Below are positions 63,987 to 64,000 of a DNA stretch of 64,000 bases, piece after piece. The DNA is from Tenggerimyces sp963762635. GTDB taxonomy: Bacteria; Actinomycetota; Actinomycetes; Propionibacteriales; Actinopolymorphaceae. The stretch covers positions 248,001 to 312,000 of the forward strand of contig CAVXLQ010000018.1 of NCBI GenBank assembly GCA_963762635.1, in the 5' to 3' direction. Each line of letters opens with the position of its first letter. Within the stretch, counting starts at the first letter, position 1. The notes beneath the pieces were generated by a model. The model saw only the letters and a list, made by a program, of their open reading frames with translations. It was not told where the DNA came from and did not search any database. The position numbers and the translations under genes are program-made.

Positions 63987-64000
63987 ACCCCTCCGGTTTG

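Noticed and set aside
1..64000. Amber suppression (reading TAG as sense) to explain the split exporter and ATPase
   Set aside because: Intact genes end in TAG (the 124-residue gene at 10992 and the ABC permease at 38970), so TAG is a normal stop here; mutation or sequencing error is simpler.
1..64000. CRISPR array
   Set aside because: No regularly spaced repeats of 24-40 bases with unique spacers were seen; the only tandem repeats are short (20 and 15 bases).

Overview
The window is high-GC DNA (GTG and TTG starts, strong third-position GC) with the gene content of a soil or plant-associated actinobacterium: xylose isomerase and xylulokinase, EfeUOB iron uptake behind a DtxR/IdeR-type box, SigE-type ECF sigma factors, a HrdB-like sigma factor, DyP peroxidase, an F420-type oxidoreductase fold, and tRNAs without a complete encoded CCA. 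I cannot name the species from the sequence.

Layout. 1-5.5 kb: accessory genes, several broken: a LysR regulator, a DHA2 transporter split by an amber codon, an alpha/beta hydrolase that lost its nucleophile elbow, and an intact TetR/membrane-protein pair with two identical operators. 5.5-8.7 kb: a SnoaL-like protein, then a decayed tract with a ParB-family remnant beside two tRNA genes, which looks like the scar of an integrated element. 8.7-13.4 kb: M1 peptidase lipoprotein and conserved genes, a 5-formyltetrahydrofolate cyclo-ligase-like protein and a Bcr/CflA exporter. 13.4-19.1 kb: the most interesting locus. A Rad50-like ATPase with a CPVC zinc-hook motif is translationally coupled to a 127-residue helical partner. 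The ATPase is split at its Walker A end by a 2.9-kb insertion carrying a phosphotransferase gene and an IS110-type element, and it also has a frameshift and an amber codon. 19.1-21.6 kb: F420-type reductase, HxlR regulator and a HrdB-like sigma factor whose last 57 bp are duplicated nearby, like an attachment-site scar.

21.9-25.3 kb is a three-gene sugar operon (xylA, Gfo/Idh/MocA dehydrogenase, sugar isomerase/epimerase) behind a perfect palindrome. 25.4-29.5 kb holds DUF1203, an alginate-lyase-like secreted protein, VOC proteins and a frameshifted xylB. 29.5-40.2 kb: dnaG and dgt lie about 7 kb apart, separated by a secreted peptidase, a two-component system, a dienelactone hydrolase and an ABC exporter. 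40.4-43.7 kb: efeUOB. 43.7-47.3 kb: two tandem paralogous pairs of ECF sigma factor plus membrane-anchored repeat protein. 47-53.8 kb: SOD-like, PhyH, DUF3592, YegP, DUF1905-GNAT fusion, aldo/keto reductase, PAS/HTH regulator with aminotransferase. 53.8-59.2 kb: broken I36-like gene, two lipoproteins and a phytase-like esterase gene with about a dozen frame changes. 59.2-64 kb: pyruvate phosphate dikinase, MpaB-like oxygenase, and an SDR reductase behind a palindromic operator.

At least eight genes carry nonsense codons or frameshifts. Some clearly reflect real decay (internal deletion, insertion). The dense indels at 57-59 kb look more like sequencing error, so single-base lesions elsewhere should be checked against reads before being called pseudogenes.
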